Below are positions 18,465-31,730 of a stretch of 64,000 bases of DNA, piece after piece. The position numbers and the translations under genes are program-made. The stretch's first letter is position 1. The number at the start of each line of letters is the position of its first letter. Under the pieces are notes generated by a model, which did not search any database, had not been told where the DNA came from, and saw nothing but the letters and a program-made list of their open reading frames with translations. Origin of the DNA: Enterococcus silesiacus (lineage in GTDB: Bacteria; Bacillota; Bacilli; Lactobacillales; Enterococcaceae); contig CP013614.1 of assembly GCA_001465115.1 (NCBI GenBank), positions 124,001 through 188,000 on the forward strand. The letters run 5' to 3'.

Positions 18465-19788
18465 GCACTTTCTTGTTCTAACAGATATTCCTTTTTATCT
18501 GCCATCTTAAAGAATGGATACCACACGAGCACATTGACGATCAATAAAACGACAAAGATCAATAAGTAATTAAAGCCGCCTTTTAAAGCCATCGCGATCG
18601 GTGCAGGTGTTGTCCAAGGTAAAGCAATTAACGGATTGTATTTAGAAAAATCTAAAATCGATAACATGCCCCAAGCAATACCGCCCATCAATAAAGGCGA
18701 GGCTACCATTGGCACAAAGAAGAATGGATTTAACATCAATGGCATCCCGAAAATTAAAGGTTCATTGACGTTAAAAATAACTGGTGGACCAGCTAATTTA
18801 AATAATGATTTGTAGCGTTCAGATTTTGCTGTAAACATGGAAATGACTAAGCCGTAAGTACTTCCTTGACCACCAAAAGCATTTCCGCAAACATAAGAAA
18901 CAACAGCCATCGCAAGATAAGGTAGTTCTTGATGTTGTTGGTAGGCCGTCATATTCGCTAGCATATTGGCTGTCATCACCGGCATTACCACACCATAAAC
19001 CATGTTTGGGTGAATTCCGAAAAACCATAACATATTTGCTAAAGTAAAAATAAGAATGATCGCAATAGGAGAGCCAGTCAATGATTGCAATGGTGCTTGG
19101 ATCAAGGTTGTGATAAAAGCAAAAATATTACCAAATGGTGTAAATGAGAAAAGGATTCTAACAATAAAAAAGAAAGCTAAAATTATGCCAGATAAAATAG
19201 CGGGACTTAATGATTCAGAAACATTAGATGGCACCGTATCAGGCATTTTGATCGTTAGATTTTTTCTGATAAAAAATCCATACAAAATGGCTGTGAAATA
19301 GCCAACAATGATTGCAACAAACAAGCCAGTGCCACCAGTATATTGACTAGCAAATGCTTCTACATTATTGCTTGCAGTCACAACTGTTTGAGCTGGAAAC
19401 TCTGTAACAGCTTTTTCAAGTGTATACGTTTGAATCATTTGCGGCATTAAGATGAAAAATGAACCAATGGCTAAAAGACCAGCAGGTAGTGGATCATGAC
19501 CGTCTTTTTTAGAATAAATATAAGCAAAATTGAAGGTCACATAAACTGAAAGTAAGTTGATCGTAGCACCCAATGCCGCGTTAAAATGTGCGGTCATACC
19601 TGTTTTCGCTAAAAACTCGATCCATTGAGGAATCGGAAAGTTTCCGACGATCATGAGTAAGGCAACACCTAACGTGATTGGTGTTGTTCGCATAAATGCT
19701 TCAGCTAAGGCACTAAAAAATTTACTACCATTCATTTTTTGAGCAATCGGACCAATAAATTTATTCAGAAATTTTTCTAACGCTTCCA

Positions 19789-19789
<1 letters not shown>
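18446..19789 (-). CDS. PTS system, cellobiose/beta-glucoside-type EIIC permease
   Basis: 447-residue membrane protein of the lactose/cellobiose EIIC family, with roughly ten hydrophobic segments and the typical start (FLNKFIGPIAQKM), GIHPNMVYG and a late NEPLIFGMPLMLNP motif around the sugar site. It imports and phosphorylates beta-glucosides together with EIIA and EIIB, which are not in the window and must be supplied elsewhere. Its ATG overlaps the stop of the glucosidase gene by one base (TAATG), so the two form one operon read leftward. Confidence 0.93.
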
Positions 19790-21252
<1,463 letters not shown>

Positions 21253-21279
21253 TCATTTCAGTAAATTTTGTGTAACTCG

Positions 21280-21316
21280 ATCATAGCTGAAAACAAAATT
21301 TTTGTAAGCGTTTTTC
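21280..21316 (-). promoter_or_regulatory. Promoter of the beta-glucoside operon with cre-like site
   Basis: On the minus strand TTACAA (21307-21302) and TATGAT (21285-21280) are 16 bases apart. The stretch 21303-21316 read forward matches 12 of the 14 positions in the CcpA cre consensus and covers the -35 box, so a bound CcpA would block the promoter. Confidence 0.6.
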
Positions 21317-21323
21317 AGATATG

Positions 21324-21337
21324 TGCAACGCGTTGCA
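21324..21337. promoter_or_regulatory. Perfect 14-bp palindrome, candidate operator
   Basis: TGCAACGCGTTGCA, a perfect inverted repeat just upstream of the -35 box of the glucosidase operon. Position fits an activator or repressor site, for example for the RpiR-type protein. The centre does not match cre. Confidence 0.55.
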
Positions 21338-21472
21338 AGATTATGAAACACCAAAATAAAAATGAAAAAATAACCATACTTTTCTTCTATTCAAAAGATT
21401 GTGCTTTTTTTCTTACCCCAAAGCACGTATAATGAGAATCAAATGAATCAAGTAAAGTGAGGCTACTTCTAC

Positions 21473-22348
21473 ATGAAAAAATTCTTTGAAAGTTTACCTG
21501 TCCATGATTACACGACAAAACTTTCAGTGTCGATCGTTTATGCGATCTTGGCATCTGTCGCGATGAACTTCTTTTACCAACCGGGAAATATTTATTCCAG
21601 CGGGATTACTGGCCTGGCTCAAATTTTAACAACCTTATCAACACAGGTTGTAGGGTTTAAAGTGCCTGTTTCCATTACGTTATATGCGTTGAATATCCCA
21701 TTGTTTTTCGTAGCTTGGCGTAAAATCGGGAAAAAATTCACGATATTTACCTTTTTGACCGTTACGTTGACGTCGATTTTTATGCAGATCGTGCCACAAA
21801 CAAGTCTTTCGAATGATCCAATCATTTGTGCGATTTTCGGTGGAGCGGTGATGGGGTCTGGAATTGGTTTTGCGTTGAAGAATGGTCTTTCTTCAGGTGG
21901 GTTGGATATTTTTAGTATTACGATCCGGAAGAAAACCGGCCGCTCCGTGGGTTCGATTTCAATGTATTTTAATGGCTTGATCATTTTTGTAGCAGGCTAT
22001 TTATTTGGTTGGCAGTATATGTTTTATAGTGCACTCTCGATTTTTGTGAGTGGGAAAGTGACAGATGCTGTTTATACAAAGCAAAAGAAGATGCAAGTTA
22101 TGATCATTACCAAAAATCCAGATGCGGTTATTGATGGGATCCAGCAGAAAATGAGGCGAGGAATCACGATTATTCATGAAGCAGAAGGTGCGTATCGCCA
22201 TGATAAGCAAACACTATTACTAACAGTTGTGACTCGCTTTGAGTTACCAGCATTAGAATCCGCGATGAAAGAGTCTGATCCGTCTGCTTTTGTAAGTATT
22301 TCGGATAACGTAAAAATCCTTGGCCGTTTTTATGAAGAGGATTTGTAA
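21473..22348 (+). CDS. YitT-family membrane protein (DUF161/DUF2179)
   Basis: 291 residues: five to six hydrophobic segments in the first ~190 residues (DUF161 with the conserved YNIPLFF-like NIPLFFVAW and GLSSGGLDI), then a soluble DUF2179 domain (QVMIITKNPDAVIDGI, RGITIIHEAEGAY). The family is widespread in Firmicutes without a settled function. A TATAAT-like box near 21429 precedes it; transcribed alone. Confidence 0.88.
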   Translation: MKKFFESLPVHDYTTKLSVSIVYAILASVAMNFFYQPGNIYSSGITGLAQILTTLSTQVVGFKVPVSITLYALNIPLFFVAWRKIGKKFTIFTFLTVTLTSIFMQIVPQTSLSNDPIICAIFGGAVMGSGIGFALKNGLSSGGLDIFSITIRKKTGRSVGSISMYFNGLIIFVAGYLFGWQYMFYSALSIFVSGKVTDAVYTKQKKMQVMIITKNPDAVIDGIQQKMRRGITIIHEAEGAYRHDKQTLLLTVVTRFELPALESAMKESDPSAFVSISDNVKILGRFYEEDL

Positions 22349-22367
22349 AATAGAGAAAGAGAAGAGG

Positions 22368-22680
22368 ATGAGACAGAAGTCTTTAACCCCGAGAACCAAG
22401 TCCTTCAATTCTTAGTGTCTTTGACACTTAGAAATTGATGAGATCGGAACACAGTGTAGTAGGTACTGTGCAACATCAACTCATACTCAGCAATAAGAGG
22501 GGATTCACGAAAATTGCCAAGAATCACAGTAAGTTTACGAACTGATGATGATTGGTACCTACTCGGTGTTCTTCAAATTTTTGTGACCAAGTAGGTACTG
22601 TTCTACATCAGCTCGTACCTCGCTGTGTTTTACAGCAATTTCAGCTTATTTCCGAAGGGGTTGCTTTTGCTTCCACCGTT
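22368..22680. repeat. Dispersed palindromic repeat, two copies, between yitT and cggR
   Basis: Two copies of the motif GTACTGT-(T/G)C-(A/T)ACATCA occur near 22465 and 22595. A hairpin at 22404-22438 is the reverse complement of the AAGAGCTAAAGC palindrome seen at the hisS array, but with the arm sequence changed to GTGTC/GACAC, keeping pairing. A second inverted repeat pairs 22555-22563 with 22590-22598. The block begins with the GATGAGACA-type motif common in enterococcal spacers. No gene is visible. From 22681 to 22808 I see nothing. Confidence 0.75.
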
Positions 22681-22808
22681 TATTCGGATTCCAAGTGATT
22701 GGCTATAGTTATTACAGGATTTAGCTGATAAATAATTTCACCGTATTATAAGAATCAATTGTTTTCAAAGAATTAAGTGAACAATTTCAAAAAAATAATC
22801 TCTTTTTC

Positions 22809-22837
22809 TTGAAAAGAGAAATGAAAACTGTTAAACT
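22809..22837 (+). promoter_or_regulatory. Promoter of the cggR-gap-pgk-tpiA operon
   Basis: TTGAAA at 22809-22814, 17-base spacer, TAAACT at 22832-22837. It lies about 145 bases before the preferred cggR start. Confidence 0.7.
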
Positions 22838-22852
22838 ATGTTTGTAAGATTG

Positions 22853-22868
22853 AGGGACGCTTTTAAGA
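22853..22868 (+). promoter_or_regulatory. Candidate CggR operator
   Basis: GGGACGCTTTTAAGAC just downstream of the -10 box resembles one half of the Bacillus CggR operator (GGGAC, six bases, TGTC). CggR binding here would block transcription until fructose-1,6-bisphosphate releases it. Only one half is clear. Confidence 0.45.
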
Positions 22869-22979
22869 CTGTTAAAGAATTTAACAATGAAAAAGAAGAA
22901 CGTCAATCCTATTTTTTTAAAGTTCATAGGTCGTTTTAAGTCTTACTTGGACGTTTTTAGACCAACGAAGGAGCGCATC

Positions 22980-24017
22980 ATGCTAGATGAATTGAAAATG
23001 ATTGAAGCAGTTGCTCCAGATTTGCTCGATGTAATGCAGGAAAGGTTTCATATTCTTCGTAATATTTACTGGATGCAGCCTATTGGACGTAGAAGTCTAT
23101 CTGATAGTATGGGAATTACAGAACGGGTCTTGAGAACTGAGACCGATTTTCTGAAAAACTTACAACTAATAGAGACTTCAAAAAGTGGAATGACCTTAAC
23201 TGAAAAAGGCTTAGAAGTTTACCAAGGATTAGAGACAGTGATGAATCAATTACTTGGCATGCATCAAGTCGAAAAAGAAATCAGCCAATATTTTGGGATC
23301 AAGCGTTGTATCGTCGTAGCAGGCAATAGTGACAATCAGGAGAAAGTACTTTATGAGTTCGGCGATATTTTGACCGATTCACTGGATCTACTCTTGCCTG
23401 ATGGTGATAATATTGTCGCAGTGATGGGCGGCACGACAATGGCCTTGACCGCAGAACATATGGGGACGCTAGAGACGGAAAAAAGACATAATTTGTTTGT
23501 TCCGGCTAGAGGCGGAATCGGTGAAGCAATGACGGTTCAAGCCAATTCAGTAAGTGCCGTAATGGCAAGTAAAACGGGCGGTCACCACAGAGCACTATAT
23601 GTTCCAGAGCAATTAAGTTTAGAGACATATAACTCGCTGCTGCAAGAACCATCGATTCAAGAAGTACTGACACTGATCGAACAAAGCAATTGTGTTGTTC
23701 ATAGTATCGGTCGTGCGTTGCATATGGCAGCACGCCGTAAAATGTCAGATGATGAAATGGTCATGTTAAAGCAAAACAATGCTGTGGCAGAATCTTTCGG
23801 ATATTTCTTTGATGAAGAAGGGGAAGTCGTTTACAAAATCCCTCGCATCGGACTTCAGTTAAAAGATGTACAAAAAATTTCAAATGTTGTTGCGATCGCA
23901 GGCGGTAAGACAAAAGCCAAAGCAATTCGCGCTTACATGAAAAATGCACCAAAACAAACGTGGCTCATCACAGATGAAGCTGCTGCAAATGAGATTTTAA
24001 AAGGGGCAACCCTTTAA
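22980..24017 (+). CDS. cggR: Central glycolytic genes regulator
   Basis: SorC/DeoR-family repressor of 345 residues. An N-terminal helix-turn-helix ([19 protein letters not shown]) is followed by the sugar-phosphate-binding domain ([31 protein letters not shown]). In relatives the effector is fructose-1,6-bisphosphate and the target the glycolytic operon. ATG 22980 was chosen for its AAGGAG site and normal CggR length; an in-frame ATG at 22887 lacks a ribosome site and would add 31 unusual residues. gap follows after 40 bases. Confidence 0.93.
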   Translation: MLDELKMIEAVAPDLLDVMQERFHILRNIYWMQPIGRRSLSDSMGITERVLRTETDFLKNLQLIETSKSGMTLTEKGLEVYQGLETVMNQLLGMHQVEKEISQYFGIKRCIVVAGNSDNQEKVLYEFGDILTDSLDLLLPDGDNIVAVMGGTTMALTAEHMGTLETEKRHNLFVPARGGIGEAMTVQANSVSAVMASKTGGHHRALYVPEQLSLETYNSLLQEPSIQEVLTLIEQSNCVVHSIGRALHMAARRKMSDDEMVMLKQNNAVAESFGYFFDEEGEVVYKIPRIGLQLKDVQKISNVVAIAGGKTKAKAIRAYMKNAPKQTWLITDEAAANEILKGATL

Positions 24018-24057
24018 AATAAAAAAATTTTTGATTTTCATAAGGAGGAAATCTTTA

Positions 24058-25059
24058 ATGACAGTTAAAGTAGGTATTAATGGATTTGGACGTATCGGAC
24101 GCTTAGCATTCCGTCGTATCCAAGATGTAGCAGGAATCGAAGTAGTAGCAATCAACGATTTAACAGATGCTAAAATGTTGGCTCACTTGTTAAAATATGA
24201 CACAACTCAAGGACGTTTCAACGGAACTGTTGAAGTTCATGATGGATCTTTCAACGTAAACGGTAAAGAAGTTAAAGTTCTTGCTAACCGCAACCCAGAA
24301 GAATTACCATGGGGCGACTTAGGCGTAGATATCGTTCTTGAATGTACTGGATTCTTCACTTCAAAAGAAAAAGCTGAATTGCACTTAAAAGCTGGTGCTA
24401 AACGTGTTGTTATCTCTGCTCCAGGCGGAAATGACGTACCAACAATCGTTTATAACACTAACCACGATATCTTAACAGGTAAAGAAACAGTTATCTCAGG
24501 TGCTTCATGTACAACTAACTGTTTAGCTCCTATGGCTAAAGCTTTACAAGATAACTTTGGTGTTGTTGAAGGTCTTATGACTACAATCCACGCTTACACA
24601 GGTGACCAAATGACTCTTGATGGACCTCACCCAGGTGGAGACTTCCGTCGTGCACGCGCTGCAGCAGAAAACATCGTACCTAACACAACTGGTGCTGCTA
24701 AAGCAATTGGTCTAGTTATCCCTGAATTAAATGGTAAATTAGACGGAGCTGCTCAACGTGTTCCTGTAGCAACTGGTTCATTAACTGAATTAGTAACAGT
24801 TCTTGACAAAAAAGTAACTGTTGAAGAAGTAAACGAAGTGATGGCTAAAGCTGCTAACGAATCTTACGGATACAACACAGACGAAATCGTTTCTTCTGAT
24901 ATCGTAGGTATGACTTTCGGTTCATTATTCGATGCTACTCAAACTAAAGTAATGACTGTTGGCGATCAACAATTAGTGAAAACTGTTGCTTGGTATGACA
25001 ACGAAATGTCTTATACTGCACAATTAGTTCGTACTTTAGAGTACTTCGCTAACTTATAA
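24058..25059 (+). CDS. gap: Glyceraldehyde-3-phosphate dehydrogenase
   Basis: Glycolytic NAD-dependent GAPDH, 333 residues. NAD fold begins [11 protein letters not shown]; the catalytic cysteine is in [11 protein letters not shown]; substrate motifs HAYTGDQ and the C-terminal WYDNEMSY are intact. ATG 24058 follows AAGGAGGA. Codon use is strongly biased, as expected for a very highly expressed gene. A hairpin terminator separates it from pgk. Confidence 0.98.
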   Translation: MTVKVGINGFGRIGRLAFRRIQDVAGIEVVAINDLTDAKMLAHLLKYDTTQGRFNGTVEVHDGSFNVNGKEVKVLANRNPEELPWGDLGVDIVLECTGFFTSKEKAELHLKAGAKRVVISAPGGNDVPTIVYNTNHDILTGKETVISGASCTTNCLAPMAKALQDNFGVVEGLMTTIHAYTGDQMTLDGPHPGGDFRRARAAAENIVPNTTGAAKAIGLVIPELNGKLDGAAQRVPVATGSLTELVTVLDKKVTVEEVNEVMAKAANESYGYNTDEIVSSDIVGMTFGSLFDATQTKVMTVGDQQLVKTVAWYDNEMSYTAQLVRTLEYFANL

Positions 25060-25105
25060 GAGTAACTCTTATCATTAGTGAAATTTGAACAACTGTGAAA
25101 TAATA

Positions 25106-25138
25106 AGCGGGGAAGCAACGCGCTTCCCTGCTTTTTTT
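25106..25138 (+). terminator. Terminator between gap and pgk
   Basis: Eleven-pair GC-rich stem (25106-25116 with 25122-25132), five-base loop, seven T. It probably reduces, rather than abolishes, read-through into pgk. Confidence 0.85.
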
Positions 25139-25196
25139 ATAAGTTTAAGAAAAATCATTCTTTTCAAAATTAAAAAATAGATAGGAGTAACTTTTA

Positions 25197-26390
25197 ATGG
25201 CTAAAAAGACTATCAAAGATGTAGACTTAAAAGACAAAAAAGTTCTTGTACGTGTTGACTTTAACGTGCCTTTGAAAGATGGCGTGATCACAAACGATAA
25301 CCGTATCGTAGCTGCACTTCCAACAATTCAATACGTGATCGACAATGGTGGGAAAGCAATTTTATTCTCTCATTTAGGTCGTGTGAAAACAGAAGAAGAT
25401 AAAGCTGGCAAATCATTAAAACCAGTAGCAGAACGTTTAGGCGAATTATTGGGTAAACCAGTAACATTCGTTCCTGAAACTCGCGGCACTGAATTAGAAA
25501 CAGCTGTTAACAACATGAAAGACGGCGACGTTTTAGTGTTTGAAAACACTCGTTTTGAAGATATCGACGGTAAAAAAGAAAGCGGAAATGACGCTGAATT
25601 AGGTAAATACTGGGCTTCTTTAGGCGATGTATTTGTGAATGATGCATTTGGTACGGCTCACCGTGCACACGCTTCTAACGTAGGAATTGCGTCAACTGGT
25701 ATTCCAACCGTTGCTGGATTCTTAATGGAAAAAGAAATCAAATTTGTAGGTGAAGCAGTGACTGCACCAAAACGTCCATTTGTTGCTATTTTAGGTGGCG
25801 CAAAAGTTTCTGACAAAATCGGTGTTATCGAAAACTTGATCTCTAAAGCAGATAAAATCCTTATTGGCGGCGGAATGACTTATACATTCTACAAAGCAAA
25901 AGGAATCGAAATCGGTAACTCACTTGTTGAAGAAGATAAAGTTGCTTTAGCAAAAGAATTGATCGAAAAAGCTGGTGACAAACTAGTATTACCAATCGAT
26001 TCAGTATGTGCTAATGAATTCAGCAATGATGTTGAAACAGTCATCACTGATGGCGAAGCTGTACCTGAAGGCTACATGGGCTTAGACATTGGACCTAAAT
26101 CAATTGAATTGTTCACTAAAGCATTAGAAGGTGCAAAAACAGTTGTTTGGAACGGACCAATGGGCGTATTTGAAATGAGCAACTTTGCTAAAGGAACAAT
26201 CGGTGTTTGTGAAGCAATCGCTAACTTAGAAGACGCAACAACAATCATCGGCGGTGGAGACTCTGCTGCAGCTGCAATCCAATTAGGCTTTGCTGACAAA
26301 TTCACGCACATCTCAACTGGTGGGGGCGCAAGCTTAGAATTGTTAGAAGGTAAAGAATTACCTGGGTTAGCAGCAATTAATGATAAATAG
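25197..26390 (+). CDS. pgk: Phosphoglycerate kinase
   Basis: 397-residue monomeric kinase transferring phosphate from 1,3-bisphosphoglycerate to ADP. Motifs: [11 protein letters not shown], the substrate arginine segment [20 protein letters not shown], and the nucleotide loop GGGDSAAA. Ribosome site ATAGGAG. Highly biased codons as in gap. Confidence 0.98.
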   Translation: MAKKTIKDVDLKDKKVLVRVDFNVPLKDGVITNDNRIVAALPTIQYVIDNGGKAILFSHLGRVKTEEDKAGKSLKPVAERLGELLGKPVTFVPETRGTELETAVNNMKDGDVLVFENTRFEDIDGKKESGNDAELGKYWASLGDVFVNDAFGTAHRAHASNVGIASTGIPTVAGFLMEKEIKFVGEAVTAPKRPFVAILGGAKVSDKIGVIENLISKADKILIGGGMTYTFYKAKGIEIGNSLVEEDKVALAKELIEKAGDKLVLPIDSVCANEFSNDVETVITDGEAVPEGYMGLDIGPKSIELFTKALEGAKTVVWNGPMGVFEMSNFAKGTIGVCEAIANLEDATTIIGGGDSAAAAIQLGFADKFTHISTGGGASLELLEGKELPGLAAINDK

Positions 26391-26400
26391 AAAAAGTTGA

Positions 26401-26495
26401 ACAAGCTGTTTAGACCTTGAGCGTTAATAGAAAAAATTATAGCGATGCTTTTCATCGCGAATTTTAGTCCATTAATGCCGATAGGTTTAGCTTGT
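26401..26495 (+). other. Long nested hairpin in the pgk-tpiA spacer
   Basis: Five nested complementary blocks fold 95 nt into one long interrupted hairpin: 26401-26407 with 26489-26495; 26413-26418 region with 26483-26488 (one G-U); 26421-26428 with 26471-26478; 26433-26438 with 26460-26465; 26442-26447 with 26453-26458, closing a five-base loop. No T run follows, so it is not a standard terminator. A second small perfect hairpin lies at 26503-26521. An RNA processing or stability element inside the glycolytic transcript is plausible. Confidence 0.7.
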
Positions 26496-26513
26496 GAAAC
26501 TGGATTGGTATAA

Positions 26514-27317
<804 letters not shown>

Positions 27318-27377
27318 TCACGGCTTATAACAATATACGCAACCAATAGAATAATCTATGAATTATGCAAAAAATGT

Positions 27378-27406
27378 TTGCATAGCGCGCGTTTATTCAC
27401 TACAAT
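27378..27406 (+). promoter_or_regulatory. Promoter of eno
   Basis: TTGCAT at 27378-27383, 17-base spacer, TACAAT at 27401-27406, about 60 bases before the start codon. It allows enolase expression independent of the upstream operon. Confidence 0.75.
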
Positions 27407-27434
27407 CATAATTAAGGGAATCGAATCCCCTTAG

Positions 27435-28763
<1,329 letters not shown>

Positions 28764-28831
28764 TTTTAGTTGATTATAAAGTAAAAAGGGACAATTGATC
28801 ATCTGATTTCTTCTCCTTATACTCATACGTA

Positions 28832-28866
28832 AAATCTCCTCTTGCGAAAGTAAGAGGAGATTTTTT
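28832..28866 (+). terminator. Terminator of eno
   Basis: Twelve-pair stem (28832-28843 with 28852-28863), eight-base loop and a run of T. Confidence 0.9.
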
Positions 28867-28938
28867 ACATATTTAACAAATCAGTGCACTCAGTTATAAT
28901 TAATAGACCATAAGATTATTTTAAAGGAGATGATAAAA

Positions 28939-29658
28939 GTGGGAAAATTTTTAAAGGTTGTATTCTTCTGTTCTGCTTCAATTTTTTTAGCTTCTTGTAG
29001 TTCCAAAGAAGCAACAGTAGACGATTCAAAAAAGCGAATTGATGAAAGTTTAGTACAGATATTAGCTGGCTCATGGAAAGCAAATAGTTATGATTATGGC
29101 GACTATGAAATTGTTTATGATAAGAAAAGTTTGATGTTTAATTCAGAGAAACTAGAAATTGAGTACACTGAGGGAAGCAGCGTTTTTACACACCAAGCAA
29201 ACGACAAAACATTTCATTACATTTTTGAAGTGAAAGAAGAAGCTGTTATTGTTTATCCAAGGTATGAAGTCGAGCAAAGTGGAAATGAACTATTATCAGG
29301 TGGAGATTTAGCGCCAATCGAATTGAAAAAGGCGCGAACAATATCTCAAGAAAGTATTTTAGGACGCTGGAAGTCAGTAGAAACAGATTTTCCAGTGTAT
29401 CTTCAAGTAAGAGCTACTTTTGATCCTAATAAAGTGGATTTACTAATTGCAAAAACTGAAAACTTAGAGGATGTTGAAACGATTCCATTGACCTTTGAAA
29501 GTGGAAAATCTGAGTTGATCTATTTAAATGAAGATAAGACGATTAGATACAGCTTTTCTTATTACAAAGAAACACAAATGATTCTTAGTTCGTCCACAAA
29601 TAAGGAAGGCGTAGAAGGAACCGCGCGACCATGGATTTTAGAAAGAGCCGCTGATTAA
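28939..29658 (+). CDS. Lipoprotein with two repeated beta-rich halves
   Basis: 239 residues with a lipoprotein signal peptide (lipobox LASC). The mature part contains two similar halves, one starting near GSWKANS and one near GRWKSVE, each with alternating short hydrophobic and acidic strands and the GxW start seen in lipocalin-like folds. No enzyme motif is visible. GTG 28939 is preferred because AAGGAGA ends right before the ATG at 28930, too close for that codon. Surface-exposed, function unknown; monocistronic. Confidence 0.75.
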   Translation: MGKFLKVVFFCSASIFLASCSSKEATVDDSKKRIDESLVQILAGSWKANSYDYGDYEIVYDKKSLMFNSEKLEIEYTEGSSVFTHQANDKTFHYIFEVKEEAVIVYPRYEVEQSGNELLSGGDLAPIELKKARTISQESILGRWKSVETDFPVYLQVRATFDPNKVDLLIAKTENLEDVETIPLTFESGKSELIYLNEDKTIRYSFSYYKETQMILSSSTNKEGVEGTARPWILERAAD

Positions 29659-29731
29659 CAAAAAGGCACACTTCTATTATCAAAAAGAAAAAATCGGTGC
29701 TATACTAAAAAGAAAACAAGGAGGACCTACT

Positions 29732-31117
29732 ATGAAGCAATCAGATCTCCAAGTAATAATGAAAAAACAGCGCACCTTTTTTTATTCAAACCAAACAAAA
29801 TCAATTTCTTTCAGAAAAGAAAAGCTTGAGCAACTATTAACAAATATACAAAAGCACGAAGAAGATTTCTACTGGGCCTTTGAAAAAGATCTAAAAAAGT
29901 CTAAAGTAGAAGTCTATGCAACGGAGTTAGGGTTAGTTCTCTCTGCAATCAAAGATATGTTGAAGAACCTTGATAAGTGGACGAAACCGATCAATAAACC
30001 CAGAGCAATCTCTTCTTTATTAAACAAAAATACAGTTTTTTTAGAACCTTTTGGAACAGTTTACATCATTGGTCCGTTTAATTACCCACTTCAATTGACC
30101 TTGGTTCCTTTGATCGGTGCGATTGCGGCTGGTAATTGTGCGGTCGTAAAACCATCATCAAGAACGCCTAATGTCGCCTCAGTGATTGGTGCTGTTCTTG
30201 GTGAAACATTCGATGAAGAATATGTTAAAGTGCTCTCACCTCATTCAATTGATAATGCCTCAGTACTAAAAGAGCGCATGGATTTCATCTTTTTTACAGG
30301 CAGTACTAAAGTTGGAAAAATCGTAATGGAAGCAGCAGCGAAACACTTGACGCCGGTTGTCTTAGAGCTTGGCGGAAAGAGTCCTGCAATCGTTACAGAA
30401 CAAGCGGATATCGAGTTGGCGGCTGAACGAATTATTTGGAGCAAGTTATTGAATACAGGTCAAACATGCATTGCCACTGATTATGTGTTGGTAGATGAAA
30501 AAGTTAAAAAGCCGCTGATTACGGCTTTAAAAGAAAAAATCGTCGAATTTTATGGAGAAAATATTCAAGACAATTCCGATTATGGCCGTATTGTTCAAGG
30601 GTCAGCGATGGCTAGATTCATCCAGTTAATCGATGAAAATCAACAACATCTGATTTATGGTGGAGAATATGATCAGAAAACCAGATTTATTGCACCTAGT
30701 TTGTTTGATATTGACTTAAGCCGAGAGAATAGTCTGATGCAAGAAGAGCTATTCGGACCACTGTTACCGATTTGCACGTATCAACAATTAGATGATGCAA
30801 TCAGGTTCGTTAAAGAAGGTGAAAAGCCGTTAGCGCTCTATTTATTTTCAGATGATCGAGCTGTTCAAAAACAGATTTTACGTGAGATTTCTTTTGGCGG
30901 TGGTGGAATCAATCAAACCATTCTTCATGTAGCTAATGATGATCTACCTTTTGGCGGAGTAGGCGCATCTGGGATCGGCAATTATCATGGGAAATATAGT
31001 ATTGAAACATTTTCTCATAAGAAATCAGTTGTTTTTGGTAGAAAAGACTCTATGGCAAAATTGATTTACCCTCCCTATGACCAGAAGAAATTTGATTGGA
31101 TAAAGCGTTTGTTATAA
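29732..31117 (+). CDS. Aldehyde dehydrogenase (class 3-like)
   Basis: 461-residue NAD(P)-dependent aldehyde dehydrogenase. General base E212 in LELGGKSP and nucleophile C246 in NTGQTC are present, as are FNYP, the cofactor loop FTGSTKVGK and the late PFGGVGASGIG. The short N-terminus and long C-terminal tail (YPPYDQKKFDWIKRLL) are typical of class 3 enzymes acting on medium or long-chain aldehydes. AAGGAGG ribosome site; stands alone between terminators. Confidence 0.93.
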   Translation: MKQSDLQVIMKKQRTFFYSNQTKSISFRKEKLEQLLTNIQKHEEDFYWAFEKDLKKSKVEVYATELGLVLSAIKDMLKNLDKWTKPINKPRAISSLLNKNTVFLEPFGTVYIIGPFNYPLQLTLVPLIGAIAAGNCAVVKPSSRTPNVASVIGAVLGETFDEEYVKVLSPHSIDNASVLKERMDFIFFTGSTKVGKIVMEAAAKHLTPVVLELGGKSPAIVTEQADIELAAERIIWSKLLNTGQTCIATDYVLVDEKVKKPLITALKEKIVEFYGENIQDNSDYGRIVQGSAMARFIQLIDENQQHLIYGGEYDQKTRFIAPSLFDIDLSRENSLMQEELFGPLLPICTYQQLDDAIRFVKEGEKPLALYLFSDDRAVQKQILREISFGGGGINQTILHVANDDLPFGGVGASGIGNYHGKYSIETFSHKKSVVFGRKDSMAKLIYPPYDQKKFDWIKRLL

Positions 31118-31143
31118 ACTGGGAATGTAATGGATAAAAAACG

Positions 31144-31182
31144 TAAAGTGCAATACTTGTAAAAGTGCACTTTACTTTTTTT
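31144..31182. terminator. Bidirectional terminator between aldehyde dehydrogenase and XRE gene
   Basis: Nine-pair stem (31144-31152 with 31166-31174) and an eight-T run on the plus strand, between two convergent genes. Confidence 0.8.
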
Positions 31183-31670
31183 TATTTTCCTTCTTTTCTT
31201 GTACGAATACCCTCAATGATAAATTGGATACCTGTTACTAAAAATACAACCAGTCCAGAGAAAATGAATAAGAAGCCTATCGGTAAAAGATAAAAATTTT
31301 CATGTAAAATCCCTGAGGCATCAATATATTCTACTGAATTTGCTTTGATAAACAGACAGGCACAGCCAAAGAGCAGCAGAAAGGCGCCAATCAAGGTTGT
31401 GATCATGTTTAATTTTGCTCGTCTGGTTTTGCTGGTATCCTTGATTAGTTTCTCAGTCATATTATTCACGTTGTTTCCCCCTAAAATCAATTCATCAAGC
31501 GAAATATGAAAAATACTAGAAATTAGGATCAACAGTTCAAGGTCAGGAAGATTACGATTATTTTCCCAGTTAGATACTGCTTGTCTTGTTACATTTAAAC
31601 GGATCGCAAATTTTTCCTGCGTAAGCTGATTTTTTAATCTTAAGTCTTTGATCTTATCTCCAAATTCCAT
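31182..31670 (-). CDS. XRE-family regulator with two membrane segments
   Basis: 162 residues. An N-terminal helix-turn-helix (FAIRLNVTRQAVSNWENNRNLPDLELL, about 21-47) is followed by a linker and two hydrophobic segments (LNMITTLIGAFLLLFGCACL-type and LPIGFLFIFSGLVVFLV), so it is probably a membrane-anchored DNA-binding protein. The class is common in Firmicutes next to stress or peptide-response genes. No target is evident; it is transcribed leftward from its own promoter. Confidence 0.85.
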   Translation of the reverse strand: MEFGDKIKDLRLKNQLTQEKFAIRLNVTRQAVSNWENNRNLPDLELLILISSIFHISLDELILGGNNVNNMTEKLIKDTSKTRRAKLNMITTLIGAFLLLFGCACLFIKANSVEYIDASGILHENFYLLPIGFLFIFSGLVVFLVTGIQFIIEGIRTRKEGK

Positions 31671-31700
31671 AATGTAAGTTCCTTTCGTTGATGTATCTTA

Positions 31701-31729
31701 AGCATAAAGTGAAGTTTTGTTCTATTCAA
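31701..31729 (-). promoter_or_regulatory. Promoter of the XRE gene
   Basis: Read on the minus strand: TTGAAT (31729-31724), 17-base spacer, TATGCT (31706-31701), about 30 bases before the start codon. Confidence 0.6.
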
Positions 31730-31730
31730 G

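Noticed and set aside
21324..21337. Palindrome as a CcpA cre site
   Set aside because: The centre is GC instead of the CG required at the matching positions of the consensus; kept only as an operator of unknown protein.
25060..25196. gap-pgk hairpin as the end of the operon
   Set aside because: pgk has no clear promoter of its own in the spacer, so partial read-through is more likely than a full operon end.
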